From Flavobacterium sp. 5 (lineage in GTDB: Bacteria > Bacteroidota > Bacteroidia > Flavobacteriales > Flavobacteriaceae): a stretch of DNA of 64,000 nt. The translations under genes were made by a program, and so were the position numbers. Positions within the stretch are counted from its first letter, which is position 1. Every line of letters starts with the position of its first letter. The stretch lies in NCBI RefSeq assembly GCF_002813295.1, contig NZ_PHUE01000001.1, forward strand, positions 2,914,001-2,978,000, read 5' to 3'. The notes beneath the pieces were generated by a model. That model was not told where the DNA came from and searched no databases. It worked only from the letters and a program-made list of their open reading frames with translations. Positions 44,811-54,426 of the stretch are shown in pieces.

Positions 44811-46154
44811 TTAATTTTGGTTTAGATTTTTAAAGAAATTGAATGAATCCTGAAAAGCGACACTGTCCTTAATTTTTGATTCATTTTCGAGACAAAAATA
44901 GTAGCCTATTTTTCGAATGTTTTTCAATTCTAAATTGTTTAAAAACGATCGTATTTCATTAATGTTTTTTTCTTCGGAAAACGGATTGACTCCTTCTACA
45001 TATTTCCCAAAGGTGTGTTTTTCTTTTAATAAATAGACTTTTTTAAACAGGTAAGCTATTGAAATACAGAATTCTGATTCCGAAATTTCGTTTTTTTCAT
45101 GCAGGGATAATAATTGGTATAGCGCTAAGTCCAATCTGAGGTCATCAAAATAAATTTTCACACTGTTCTCTAAAGCTTTTTTTTGCAGTTTACTCAATTC
45201 TGAAGTATTTGGACTTGTTGAGGTGAATTTAAAATTTGTATTTAAATTTTCAATCCTAAGTGGGATGTCAGGATGTGTTTTCAGAGAGTCTTTATTGAAT
45301 TTTAAATCATTGGCACTTTCTGTAATATTGAATAATTTTTCATCAGCACTAAGCCAAACTTCTTTAAAGGGATATTCCTTAAAATCAAAATTTTGTTTTA
45401 GATCTGCATGAGTCTTAAAAAACATTGTATTAGATAAATCTAATTTTTTAAGAGCATTAACCGAAGCTTGTTTATTATAATCGGTTTTATTAAATAGAAC
45501 AAAACCTAAAGAGTCAGCCTGAATTTCAGCGCCTCTGCTTTGTTTCATGAAATTATATTCAAGATCTTTTAATAGTGCAGAAACAGCTGCTCTACGCCCG
45601 TATGTTTGATTAGCTGCTTTATTTATTGAATGTTTGGTTTCTTTTGAGTTATACGTATCTATGTATTCATTGATAGATTTGTCATTATGCTTTAATATAT
45701 GATGTGCCAACTCATGGCAAATTATAAATGCCAGTTCGTCATCATTTTCAATTAATGTAAACAAGCCAAGATTAATGGAAAAGGTGCCGTTTCCATAACA
45801 AGCCGCATTTGGAATCATCGATTTATTTATAAAAAAATAAAAGTCATCATGATTGATTTGAGGATTTGAAAGATATATTTTGGAAAGAATTGTTTTTATT
45901 GATTGCTGAATCGTTTTGTCAAATATAAACGTACTGTCCTTTACTTCTTTTAAAAATGAAGTTTTTCTCTCAAGAAGTATTTCTTTGACCAGCTTTTGTT
46001 TTTTAATTTCAAAATTACCTGCCTTTTTATTAGACATTGTGGTAAGATAATTTTTTAAAGAATCAATATTTTGAGGAGTATAATTTAGATGAGTTTGGGA
46101 GTAAGACTTGCTAATAAGTAAAAATATAAACAAGAATCGGATTAATCTTTTCAA
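44811..46154 (-). CDS. M48 family metalloprotease, secreted
   Basis: The start is TTG at 46154 (MKRLIRFLFIF). The 447-residue protein has a signal peptide ending near ...KSYSQ. The zinc motif HELAH is at residues 147-151 (FIICHELAHHILKH), and the third ligand is E210 in RGAEIQADSLGF: the M48 HExxH plus ExxxD layout. Preceding FSINLGLFTLIENDDELA is also typical of the family. No C-terminal membrane helix is seen. It forms one unit with the secreted 507-residue protein, between gcvP tails 2 and 3. Periplasmic or surface targets are unknown. Confidence 0.85.
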   Translation of the reverse strand: MKRLIRFLFIFLLISKSYSQTHLNYTPQNIDSLKNYLTTMSNKKAGNFEIKKQKLVKEILLERKTSFLKEVKDSTFIFDKTIQQSIKTILSKIYLSNPQINHDDFYFFINKSMIPNAACYGNGTFSINLGLFTLIENDDELAFIICHELAHHILKHNDKSINEYIDTYNSKETKHSINKAANQTYGRRAAVSALLKDLEYNFMKQSRGAEIQADSLGFVLFNKTDYNKQASVNALKKLDLSNTMFFKTHADLKQNFDFKEYPFKEVWLSADEKLFNITESANDLKFNKDSLKTHPDIPLRIENLNTNFKFTSTSPNTSELSKLQKKALENSVKIYFDDLRLDLALYQLLSLHEKNEISESEFCISIAYLFKKVYLLKEKHTFGKYVEGVNPFSEEKNINEIRSFLNNLELKNIRKIGYYFCLENESKIKDSVAFQDSFNFFKNLNQN

Positions 46155-46192
46155 CTATTTTATAGGATTTGGTTTGATAATACAAGTGTAAT

Positions 46193-46221
46193 AAAAAAGC
46201 CCCGAAATATCGAGGCTTTTT
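46193..46221 (-). terminator. Terminator next to gcvP tail 2
   Basis: AAAAAGCCCCGA and TCGAGGCTTTTT form a stem with one G-T wobble, with A- and T-runs on either side. Its core GCCTCG...TTTCGGGGC closely resembles the terminator of the intact gcvP, so it is probably homologous and was duplicated with the tail. Confidence 0.75.
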
Positions 46222-46242
46222 ACTTTATTTTATTAAATTTTT

Positions 46243-46323
46243 CTAGCTTTCCATGTAAGCTTCAATAGGAGCACAGCTGCAAACTAAGTTTCTATCTCCA
46301 AAAGCATCATCAGCTCTACTAAC
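46243..46323 (-). pseudogene. gcvP 3'-end remnant 2 (26 codons plus stop)
   Basis: On the minus strand this reads in frame [15 protein letters not shown], then [11 protein letters not shown] and TAG. The intact gcvP end is [26 protein letters not shown] and TAA. In a 49-bp core (counting from the AGCTTTCCATG end) only four positions differ, all silent third-codon positions. Weaker similarity may continue to about 46338 and overlap the NACHT stop codon. There is no start. It is a displaced tail of a once-functional gcvP. Confidence 0.92.
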
Positions 46324-46333
46324 AGAAAAAAAG

Positions 46334-48961
46334 TTATTCGCCAGTATATCTTACAAAGTATTTAGTTTCCACAACGTCTTTAAAAGATTTTTCATAAACG
46401 ACTTCTATAATATGATTATTTTTAGTAAAATCATCAACTTCATTTTCTTGATTTAAATCTTCTAACCAATCTTCTGTAAAAACTTGGACATCATTAAATT
46501 TTACATTTATGAATGTATTATTTTCGAAAAAATTAATTTTATAAAAAGAGCATTCAGTAAAATTGACATTAACGAATTTGTTATTTCTTATAATACAATA
46601 TGAAATTCCACAACAATTAAAATTTGTATTTATAAAATCATTTTCAATTAGATATTTTAACTCTTCAACCTCATTGAAATTTACATTATCAATCTGTTCA
46701 TGTATTAATTCATGTAGAAAATGTAAGTCTTCTTCAAAATCAATATAACTAAGATTATGATTAAATATATTTATTTCTGATAAGGAAAATAAGAATCGAT
46801 TTATATTTGTATTCGTTTTTATTTGATATTTAAAGTTCTTTTTTGATGAACTTATAATAATCCAAAATAGGTTGAATATCGAAACTGATTTTTCCAATGA
46901 AGTTAGGCTATTATCTTTATTTGAATATTCTAATAAGAAATCATCTTCAGATAATTTATAGAATATTTTTATGGACTGATTAAAAATAGCTTTCTTAATT
47001 TCATCATTTTCATTTTCAAGGATGTTTACTAAATTGTTTCTTATTGAGTAACTGAATTCCTTTTGTCCAACTAATCGATCTAATAAATCAAAGTAAACTT
47101 CTTTAGATACATTTTCATATTCGTCTTCATCATCTAATTCTTTTTTTAATAGTAAATTTTTATTCTCTTCCCAAATATATTCAGCTGTCAGATATTCCCA
47201 AAGAGAATTATGGAAAAACTCAATAGCAGTTTCTGTTGTTTTATTATTTTTAGCTTCTTGAAAGTAAAAACTAATTAATAGATATTTGTTAATTTCCTTG
47301 ATGTCTTCTTTAGATTTAGACAAGTCTTCATTAAAGCATCTTTTAATAAATTGTTTAGTTGATTGTAAGTCTGATAATTTATCTAAAGTAATATATAGGT
47401 TAGGAGATTGGTAAATTTCAAACGCAATGTTTCTAATATAAGCTTTTAAATATTTTGTATAAAGTTTGTAATCTTCTTTTACTTTTGGTTTAATGTAATC
47501 TAGTTGTCCTCTTTGTTTATCCCAACTTCTTTTTGCAAGTGAATCAAAAATTTTGTCATAAATATTTGCTCGAGAGTCTTTTTCTTCAATGTCAATGTCT
47601 GCTATGGCAATGAAGTATATTAAGACTGCTTGTTGTAAAAGTTCTTTAATATGTACATATTTTTTTTCAGTTAAAATATTACTGATTTTATTTAAAAATT
47701 TATTGTTCGGGTAGAATTTTTTAAATTTTTGCGCGTATGTGGAAATCTGATTATCGTTTAAAACATCCAACTGACAGACTAATGATTTGTCTAAACAAGG
47801 TTCATTTATCTTTAAATAATTTAGTCTTGATGTGAGTATTATTTTTAAGTTAGTGTTTTGCTGTGTGGTTTTATTTAAACGATCATAAAGATTTTTCAAG
47901 TCCATATCGTTTAAACCACCTGCCATATACGCCTCATCCAAACCATCTAAAAGTAGAATACAGTTATCTTCTTCAAAATTTATATTTTGTGTTAAATACT
48001 TGTTTACAGTATTAAAAGTGCTGTCTATGAAGTCTTTAGATATTAAGTCTCTGATTTTTACAAAATAAATAGGTATATTAGGTAATCCTTGGCAACTTTC
48101 TAAATATTCATAAATAAGTTTGTAACAGAATGATGTTTTACCTTGTCCAGGTTGACCTAACAAAAACAACATATTATAATTTGTTTTTAAATCAGGATGT
48201 TGAATTCCTTTTAAAAAGTAGTCGCTTAAAAAATCATGTATTGAGATTTCTGTTTTTGGACTTTCAAAATCATCAAAATTATCTTCTACTCTGATATCAG
48301 TGTTGTTCTTGTAAATTTTAAAATAGGGGTCAATATATAAATCTTTTAATGATTCATTTGATTCTTCAATATCAGGTTGTAATGGGTTTGTATAGAAATC
48401 TTTAATTTTTTTATAGTAATTTAAGATTTTATCAAAGTTTATATTTTGATCATGAATTGGATTTTCAAAAAACTCAACTAATTCCATATAAGAATCTTTA
48501 TTTTCTTGAAATTCATTTTGAAGATTATTTCTGTAAGCAGTATAATATTCATATTCAAAATTTTCAGGTAAATAAATTTGTAATAGATTTAAATTCTGTT
48601 TAAATAATTTAAAAGATTGTTTTAAATATTCAGGATTATGTTTTATTATGTCTTCAAAGAAATCTTTTGTAATAGTAATTTCTTGTTCAAAATAGTTTTT
48701 AATATTGATTTCAAATTGGTTCGTTATAATAGATAAATTTTCAGTTTTATCAAGAATTTCTTGTCCTAATTTTTTTTTAAGTTCAAGATTGGTTGCTTTA
48801 AAAGTGTTGAATAAAAGTAAAAAAGCTTTCATTTCTTTTGAATTATCAATCTGAATAAGTTCAGTTAATGAAGTCCCAAAATTGAAATCAAAAATATTTT
48901 TAATTGCTTCTTTTATATTAAGTTTAGCTGTATAGTCAGAACAATTTAATTTAATTTCCAT
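46334..48961 (-). CDS. NACHT-domain NTPase with C-terminal pentapeptide-like repeats (candidate antiphage protein)
   Basis: The 875-residue cytosolic protein has three parts. Residues 1-240 are helical and unrecognised. The NTPase has Walker [10 protein letters not shown] at 269-277 and Walker [10 protein letters not shown] at 337-345, the DGLDE form typical of NACHT rather than AAA proteins. A helical region follows, and about 785-845 shows pentapeptide-like steps ([23 protein letters not shown]). Bacterial NACHT proteins are known antiphage sensors; here no partner effector is visible. It is very AT-rich, has its own start 165 bp from gcvP, and its stop touches gcvP tail 2. Confidence 0.85.
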   Translation of the reverse strand: MEIKLNCSDYTAKLNIKEAIKNIFDFNFGTSLTELIQIDNSKEMKAFLLLFNTFKATNLELKKKLGQEILDKTENLSIITNQFEINIKNYFEQEITITKDFFEDIIKHNPEYLKQSFKLFKQNLNLLQIYLPENFEYEYYTAYRNNLQNEFQENKDSYMELVEFFENPIHDQNINFDKILNYYKKIKDFYTNPLQPDIEESNESLKDLYIDPYFKIYKNNTDIRVEDNFDDFESPKTEISIHDFLSDYFLKGIQHPDLKTNYNMLFLLGQPGQGKTSFCYKLIYEYLESCQGLPNIPIYFVKIRDLISKDFIDSTFNTVNKYLTQNINFEEDNCILLLDGLDEAYMAGGLNDMDLKNLYDRLNKTTQQNTNLKIILTSRLNYLKINEPCLDKSLVCQLDVLNDNQISTYAQKFKKFYPNNKFLNKISNILTEKKYVHIKELLQQAVLIYFIAIADIDIEEKDSRANIYDKIFDSLAKRSWDKQRGQLDYIKPKVKEDYKLYTKYLKAYIRNIAFEIYQSPNLYITLDKLSDLQSTKQFIKRCFNEDLSKSKEDIKEINKYLLISFYFQEAKNNKTTETAIEFFHNSLWEYLTAEYIWEENKNLLLKKELDDEDEYENVSKEVYFDLLDRLVGQKEFSYSIRNNLVNILENENDEIKKAIFNQSIKIFYKLSEDDFLLEYSNKDNSLTSLEKSVSIFNLFWIIISSSKKNFKYQIKTNTNINRFLFSLSEINIFNHNLSYIDFEEDLHFLHELIHEQIDNVNFNEVEELKYLIENDFINTNFNCCGISYCIIRNNKFVNVNFTECSFYKINFFENNTFINVKFNDVQVFTEDWLEDLNQENEVDDFTKNNHIIEVVYEKSFKDVVETKYFVRYTGE

Positions 48962-49072
48962 ATTTTTAAGTGTAAAATAATTTAGGATGATTTGTATTTA
49001 ATCTGTTTATATTCTATTTCAAATATATGTTTTTGATTATTAAAATATCTATTAATTTTATTTGATTGAATA

Positions 49073-49108
49073 AAAAATGCCTCGAAATAGTTCCGAGGCA
49101 TTTTTTAA
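49073..49108 (-). terminator. Terminator of gcvP
   Basis: AAAAAATGCCTCG and CGAGGCATTTTTT form a perfect stem around GAACTATTT on the minus strand. It lies 18 bp after the gcvP stop. Confidence 0.85.
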
Positions 49109-49125
49109 TGTTGAGTTTTTATATT

Positions 49126-51975
49126 TTAGCTTTCCATGTAAGCCTCAATAGGAGCACAACTACAAACTAAATTTCTGTCACCATATGCATCATCTACACG
49201 ACGAACTGATGGCCAAAATTTATTTTCAGCTATGTATTCTAATGGATAAGCTGCTTTTTCTCTAGAGTAAGGGAAAACCCAATTATCAGTAGTTAACATT
49301 GCCAATGTATGAGGTGCATTTTTTAATACATTGTTTTTATCATCGGTTGTTGAAGCTTCAATCTCTTTTCTAATTGAAATAAGAGCGTCACAAAAACGAT
49401 CTAACTCTGCTAAATCTTCAGATTCAGTTGGCTCAATCATTAAAGTTCCCGCTACAGGGAAAGAAACAGTAGGAGCGTGGAAACCGTAATCCATCAAACG
49501 CTTAGCGATATCACCAACTTCAATTCCATTTTCTTTAAACGAACGACAATCTAAAATCATTTCGTGAGCTGCTCTTCCGCATTCTCCAGTATAAAGAATT
49601 GGGTAGTGTCCTTCAAAACGAGCTTTCATGTAGTTCGCATTCAAAATTGCATGTTCAGTAGCACTTTTTAATCCTTCAGCGCCCATCATTGTGATGTAAC
49701 CGTAAGAAATTAAACAAACTAAAGCAGATCCATAAGGCGCAGATGAAATAGCTGTAATAGCTTGTTCTCCACCTACTTTTAAGATTGGGTTTGTTGGTAA
49801 AAAAGGAACTAATTTTTCGTTCACACAGATTGGTCCAACTCCAGGTCCACCACCACCATGAGGAATAGCGAATGTTTTGTGTAAGTTTAAGTGACAAACG
49901 TCAGCACCAATTGTAGCTGGATTTGTTAAACCAACTTGAGCGTTCATATTGGCACCATCCATATATACTAATCCGCCATTATCGTGGATCAATTTTGTGA
50001 TTTCAATAATTGAAGATTCAAAAACTCCGTGAGTAGAAGGATACGTTACCATTAAACAAGATAAATCATCTTTATGTTCAATTGCTTTTTCTCTTAAATC
50101 TTCTACATCAATATTTCCTTCTGGAGTAGTTTTAGTAACGATGATTTTCATTCCGGCCATAGCTGCAGAAGCAGGATTGGTTCCGTGAGCTGATGAAGGA
50201 ATTAAACATACATTACGGTGGCTATCACCTCTTGACAAGTGATAAGCACGAATAGCCATTAAACCTGCATACTCTCCTTGAGCGCCAGAGTTAGGCTGTA
50301 ATGTTGTTCCTGTAAATCCAGTAATTACATTTAATTGCTCTTCTAATTTTTTAAGCATCGTGATATAACCTTCAGCTTGCTCTACTGGTGCAAAAGGGTG
50401 AATGCTATTCCAATTTGGCATTGATAAAGGAAGCATTTCTGAAGCAGCGTTTAATTTCATAGTACAAGAACCTAATGAAATCATCGAATGATTCAATGAT
50501 AAATCTTTACGCTCTAATTTTTTGATGTAACGCATTATCTGACTTTCTGAATGATGATTGTTGAATACATCATGCGTTAAGAAAGATGAAGTTCTTTCTA
50601 ATGAAGCAGGTAATTGGCTTGCAGTACTTAATTCAGAAACAGTAAAAGTTTCTTTTCCTAAAGCTTCAGCAAAAATGACAATAATTTGGTTGATGTCATT
50701 AATTGAAGTTGTTTCGTTTAATGAAATCGAAATTGAATCAGCATCAGGATAGAAGAAGTTTACTTCGTTTTTCTCTGCGATAACTTTTACTTTTTGAGCA
50801 TCAGCTTTTACTAAGATAGTATCAAAGTAAGCAGTATTTGTTTGGTAAACCCCTAATTTGTTTAAAGCTTCAGCAGTAGTAACTGCAGATGCGTGAACTT
50901 TATTTGCAATATATTGTAATCCTTTTGGTCCGTGGTAAACCGCGTACATTCCAGCCATAACCGCTAGTAAAACCTGAGCAGTACAAATATTTGAAGTTGC
51001 TTTTTCACGTTTAATGTGTTGCTCACGAGTTCCTAAAGCCATACGTAAAGCACGGTTTCCATTTACATCAATCGAAACTCCAATAATACGACCTGGCATA
51101 GATCGTTTGTATTCGTCTTTAGTTGCAAAAAATGCAGCGTGAGGACCACCATAACCCATTGGTACACCAAAACGTTGTGAAGTTCCAACCACTACAGCTG
51201 CTCCCATTTCTCCTGGAGAAGTTAATGTCGCTAATGATAAAATATCAGCAGCAAAAGCTACTTTTATTTCATTTTCTTTTGCTTTAGCAACAAAAGCGCT
51301 ATAATCGTGTACCTGACCATACTTTCCTGGATATTGTAAAATAGCACCAAAGAACTCATTTGAAAAATCAAAAGTTTCATGGTTACCAACCACTAATTCA
51401 ATTCCAATAGGAGTTGAACGTGTTTGTAATATTGATAAAGTTTGTGGTAAAATTTCTTCAGAAACGAAGAATTTATTTATGTTGTTTTTCTTTTGATCAC
51501 GTGTACGAACATCAAATAATAAAGCCATAGCTTCAGCTGCCGCAGTTCCTTCATCTAATAAAGAAGCATTAGCGATTTCCATTCCTGATAATTCGATAAC
51601 AGTAGTTTGGAAATTTAAAATAGCTTCAAGACGACCTTGTGCAATTTCAGCTTGGTAAGGTGTATAAGCCGTATACCATCCTGGATTTTCGAAGATATTT
51701 CTTTGAATTGGAGCCGGAACGATAGTTGGATGATAACCCAAACCAATATAGGATTTGAATACTTTATTTTTCTTTCCTAATTCCTGAATATGATTTGCAA
51801 ATTCGTATTCCGTCATTGCAGGATCTAAATTCAAAGGTGCTTTTAAACGAATGTCGTCTGGAAGGGTTTCGTAAACAAGTTGTTCGATCGATTCAACTCC
51901 AATGGTTTGTAACATGTGTTGAAGATCTGTTTCTCTTGGACCAATGTGTCTTAAAGCAAAAGCATCTGTTCTCAT
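49126..51975 (-). CDS. gcvP: Glycine dehydrogenase (aminomethyl-transferring), P-protein
   Basis: This is the PLP-dependent decarboxylating subunit of the glycine cleavage system, acting in the cytosol with the T, H and L proteins. It is the fused single-chain form, 949 residues. Typical parts are FALRHIGPRETDLQHMLQTIG at the start, GLGYHPTIVPAPIQRNI near 82, and the PLP lysine in LNLHKTFAIPHGGGGPGVGP near 690. It ends in [11 protein letters not shown]. The other gcv genes are not in the window. No glycine riboswitch was seen upstream. Its 3' end is a repeated integration site. Confidence 0.96.
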   Translation of the reverse strand: MRTDAFALRHIGPRETDLQHMLQTIGVESIEQLVYETLPDDIRLKAPLNLDPAMTEYEFANHIQELGKKNKVFKSYIGLGYHPTIVPAPIQRNIFENPGWYTAYTPYQAEIAQGRLEAILNFQTTVIELSGMEIANASLLDEGTAAAEAMALLFDVRTRDQKKNNINKFFVSEEILPQTLSILQTRSTPIGIELVVGNHETFDFSNEFFGAILQYPGKYGQVHDYSAFVAKAKENEIKVAFAADILSLATLTSPGEMGAAVVVGTSQRFGVPMGYGGPHAAFFATKDEYKRSMPGRIIGVSIDVNGNRALRMALGTREQHIKREKATSNICTAQVLLAVMAGMYAVYHGPKGLQYIANKVHASAVTTAEALNKLGVYQTNTAYFDTILVKADAQKVKVIAEKNEVNFFYPDADSISISLNETTSINDINQIIVIFAEALGKETFTVSELSTASQLPASLERTSSFLTHDVFNNHHSESQIMRYIKKLERKDLSLNHSMISLGSCTMKLNAASEMLPLSMPNWNSIHPFAPVEQAEGYITMLKKLEEQLNVITGFTGTTLQPNSGAQGEYAGLMAIRAYHLSRGDSHRNVCLIPSSAHGTNPASAAMAGMKIIVTKTTPEGNIDVEDLREKAIEHKDDLSCLMVTYPSTHGVFESSIIEITKLIHDNGGLVYMDGANMNAQVGLTNPATIGADVCHLNLHKTFAIPHGGGGPGVGPICVNEKLVPFLPTNPILKVGGEQAITAISSAPYGSALVCLISYGYITMMGAEGLKSATEHAILNANYMKARFEGHYPILYTGECGRAAHEMILDCRSFKENGIEVGDIAKRLMDYGFHAPTVSFPVAGTLMIEPTESEDLAELDRFCDALISIRKEIEASTTDDKNNVLKNAPHTLAMLTTDNWVFPYSREKAAYPLEYIAENKFWPSVRRVDDAYGDRNLVCSCAPIEAYMES

Positions 51976-52195
51976 TTGTAGCTATCTATTTTTTAAAAAA
52001 GAAATGTAATTTGCAAAGTATATCTTCATTGAAATCAAGATTATACAGGGTTTGTTACATTTTATAGTAAATGTGTTGTTTTTTTGTGGCGCAAAATTAA
52101 GTATTATTAATAATTTATTGGGTATTTTTAACGTCAATTTTTGTGAAATTTATAACTAAAGAGTTGATTTGTTAATAATTGATTAGATTTAAGGG

Positions 52196-53017
52196 ATGAA
52201 AGTATTGAAGCAGCTATTAGATTTTTACTTGAACTGTAGTATTCATACAGCTTTGTTATGTTATGCAATGGTACAAATTACATTTCATGTGTTTCATATT
52301 CAGTATGATGAATCAATGGCTTTGTTCGCTTTTTTTGGAACAATTGTAGGGTATAATTTTGTTAAATATGATGCATTGGTTCGGGTGAAAAAATATCCTG
52401 TAGGAAGTCCATTAAAATTCATCGCTCTTTTGAGTTTGGTTTCATTTATTCTGGTTGGTTATTATTTTTTTCAACTAAAACGAATTACTCAAATTGTTTC
52501 GTTTGGAATTTTGGCTTTAACGGCATTGTACACACTTCCTTTTTTTCCAAATAGGAGAAATGCCAGAAACTGGGCAGGAGTTAAGATTTATATAGTAGCT
52601 ATTTGTTGGGTAGGAGCAACCTTGGTTTTGCCATTAATTAATGCAGAGATTCCGTTTTCTTCAGATTTTTTTATAAAATGTATCCAACGATTTATTTTGT
52701 TTTTTGTAATGATTCTTGTTTTCGAAATTATTGATCTAGCAAAAGACGACCCGTACTTACAAACAGTACCACAAAAGATAGGAGTGAAGCGAACGAAAAT
52801 TTTAGGTTTGTTACTATTGATTCCATTTTGTTTATTAGAGTTTTTGATTTCAACATTTAATTATAGTGACCTTTTCATTAATATTATAATGGTAATAATA
52901 TTATGTTTGTTCATCATATTTGCTAATACAAGCCGATCGAAATATTATACTTATGTTTGGGTAGAATCTGTGCCTATTTTTTGGTGGCTGATGATCGTTT
53001 TTCAGAGTAATTTCTAA
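52196..53017 (+). CDS. UbiA-like prenyltransferase family membrane protein
   Basis: The 273-residue protein has about eight hydrophobic segments. A region near 60 (GYNFVKYDALV) and FEIIDLAKDDPYLQTVPQKIG near 185 approximate the two aspartate-rich motifs of UbiA prenyltransferases, the second (D-x3-D-x5-T-x-P) more clearly. Substrate unknown and the first motif is degenerate, so activity is uncertain. It is divergent from gcvP and converges with the frameshifted SRPBCC gene, overlapping its stop by 4 bp. Confidence 0.6.
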   Translation: MKVLKQLLDFYLNCSIHTALLCYAMVQITFHVFHIQYDESMALFAFFGTIVGYNFVKYDALVRVKKYPVGSPLKFIALLSLVSFILVGYYFFQLKRITQIVSFGILALTALYTLPFFPNRRNARNWAGVKIYIVAICWVGATLVLPLINAEIPFSSDFFIKCIQRFILFFVMILVFEIIDLAKDDPYLQTVPQKIGVKRTKILGLLLLIPFCLLEFLISTFNYSDLFINIIMVIILCLFIIFANTSRSKYYTYVWVESVPIFWWLMIVFQSNF

Positions 53018-53463
53018 CTGTTTTCAGCAGTTTCTTTTAGAATTTTGTTTCTAAGCAAAAGAAATTGTGTTAAGTGCTTTTTCAAAAATAAAACATCAAA
53101 TAACTTTCCAAAAACATCAAATGGAGTTTCATATTGCAATTCATCTGTCATAATTGTAAATCCGTTTTCTTCGCCAAAAAAATGTTCATGTTTGAAGGTT
53201 TTAAATTTCCCTTCTTCCATTTCATCTACAAAATAGTCATACAAATCCATTGCGGTCATTCGACTTTTGTGAGTTAAATAAAAGCCGAAATGTTTGCCTC
53301 TCCAAGTTACAGTTTCGTTATAATTGATTAAACCTGAAGTTACTCCTGCAATTGCTTTTTCTTTCGTTTTACTCGCGGATTTTTGATGAAAATCAATATC
53401 TCTTGCGGTGTCAAAAACGATTTGTTTTGAGGCTTTTATTTTGTGACTGGTTTATTGTTGTCA
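53014..53463 (-). pseudogene. SRPBCC family protein, frameshifted near the start
   Basis: The intact frame from about 53445 down to 53014 encodes an approximately 145-residue SRPBCC (START-like) protein: ASKQIVFDTARDIDFHQKSA, then VTWRGKHFGFYLTHKSRM and FKTFKHEHFFGEENGFTIM. It lacks a start codon in frame. The only suitable ATG (53461-53463, MTTIN...) lies in another frame, and an indel in the stretch CCAGTCACAAAATAAAA must be corrected to join them. The product was probably a ligand-binding or polyketide-cyclase-like protein of the operon that includes the TIGR01777 gene. A sequencing error is an alternative. Confidence 0.75.
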
Positions 53464-53465
53464 TA

Positions 53466-54371
53466 TTAAATTAGATTTTTCAATGCCTTTTCTAAAGTAT
53501 CGAATTCAAATTGAAATCCATTTTTCTGTAATCGTTTCGGAATTACATTTCTGCTTTTTAAAACTAATTCTGCCTGAGTTCTAATAAATATAGAGCCCAA
53601 TTTTAATAAAGGTTCACTTAAAGGAATTCCAAATGGAACACCAACAGCTTTTCGTAATAATGCCATGAAATTCTTATTAGCAATTGGTTTTGGAGAAACA
53701 AGATTCACAACTCCTGTCATTTGTTTTTCGATTATAAAATCAATAGCTCGTGCAAAATCAACTTCATGAATCCAACTTACAAATTGATTCCCTTTTCCTT
53801 GTTTTCCACCGAATCCAAATTTTGCTAAATTTTTTAGTGGAATAAGTGCTCCTCCATTTTTACCTAAAACAATAGAAGTTCGTAAAGCCGTTTTTAAGGT
53901 ATTTGGAGTTTCTATTTTAAAAAATGATTTTTCCCAGGACTGAGCAACATTCATAGAAAAATCATTTCCAATTTCGCCATCAATTTCATCCATTTCTTTG
54001 TCTAAAGAAAAACGATAAATAGTTGAAGTTGACGAATTCAGCCAATGTTTTGGAGGATTTACGCAATTTAATACGGCTTGATTTAAAACCTTCGTGCTTT
54101 CTATTCGAGATAGTAAAATTTCCTTTTTGTTTTTCTTTGTGTAGCGGCAATCAACTGATTTTCCAGTGAGGTTTATTAAAACAGAAGCATTTTCTAATTC
54201 GTTTTCCCAGCCTGACAAAGTTTTCGCGTCCCAATTGACGCACTTTATAGTACCACAGGATTTGTTATTTCCTCTGGTAAGAATTACAATTTCGTCGAAT
54301 TTATCTTTAAAATGATTTAGTAAGCTTTGACCTAAAAAACCTGTTCCTGCGGCGATAATAAGTTTGTTCAT
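53466..54371 (-). CDS. TIGR01777 family NAD-dependent epimerase
   Basis: This 301-residue SDR-like protein resembles cell-division inhibitor/YfcH proteins. The N-terminal dinucleotide loop is AAGTGFLGQSL, with VLINLTGKSVDCRY near 85 and LNSSTSTIYRFS (the substrate-side serine/tyrosine motif) near 110. The C-terminal DUF1731-type end reads LSEPLLKLGSIFIRTQAEL, then KRLQKNGFQFEF. Function in Bacteroidota is unknown. The SRPBCC frame follows after 2 bp. Confidence 0.85.
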   Translation of the reverse strand: MNKLIIAAGTGFLGQSLLNHFKDKFDEIVILTRGNNKSCGTIKCVNWDAKTLSGWENELENASVLINLTGKSVDCRYTKKNKKEILLSRIESTKVLNQAVLNCVNPPKHWLNSSTSTIYRFSLDKEMDEIDGEIGNDFSMNVAQSWEKSFFKIETPNTLKTALRTSIVLGKNGGALIPLKNLAKFGFGGKQGKGNQFVSWIHEVDFARAIDFIIEKQMTGVVNLVSPKPIANKNFMALLRKAVGVPFGIPLSEPLLKLGSIFIRTQAELVLKSRNVIPKRLQKNGFQFEFDTLEKALKNLI

Positions 54372-54384
54372 TTTGTTAAGTGTT

Positions 54385-54416
54385 AAACCTAACAGATTTT
54401 AAAACCTGTTAGGTTT
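54385..54416 (-). terminator. Hairpin between TIGR01777 gene and upstream membrane gene
   Basis: AAACCTAACAG pairs with CTGTTAGGTTT across TTTTAAAAC. It sits between the stop at 54427 and the start at 54371. No marked T-run follows. Confidence 0.5.
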
Positions 54417-54426
54417 CGTTAGGTAA

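Noticed and set aside
43138..49206. Simple tandem duplication of gcvP with decay
   Set aside because: Only the last codons and the terminator are repeated, the differences between tails 1 and 2 are almost all synonymous, and different intact genes lie between the tails.
43138..49206. Integrative element with its own recombinase
   Set aside because: No tyrosine or serine recombinase frame was found anywhere near; the IS982 transposase at 57.6 kb has unrelated ends.
51976..52195. Glycine riboswitch upstream of gcvP
   Set aside because: The AT-rich leader has no paired glycine-aptamer core that I can see.
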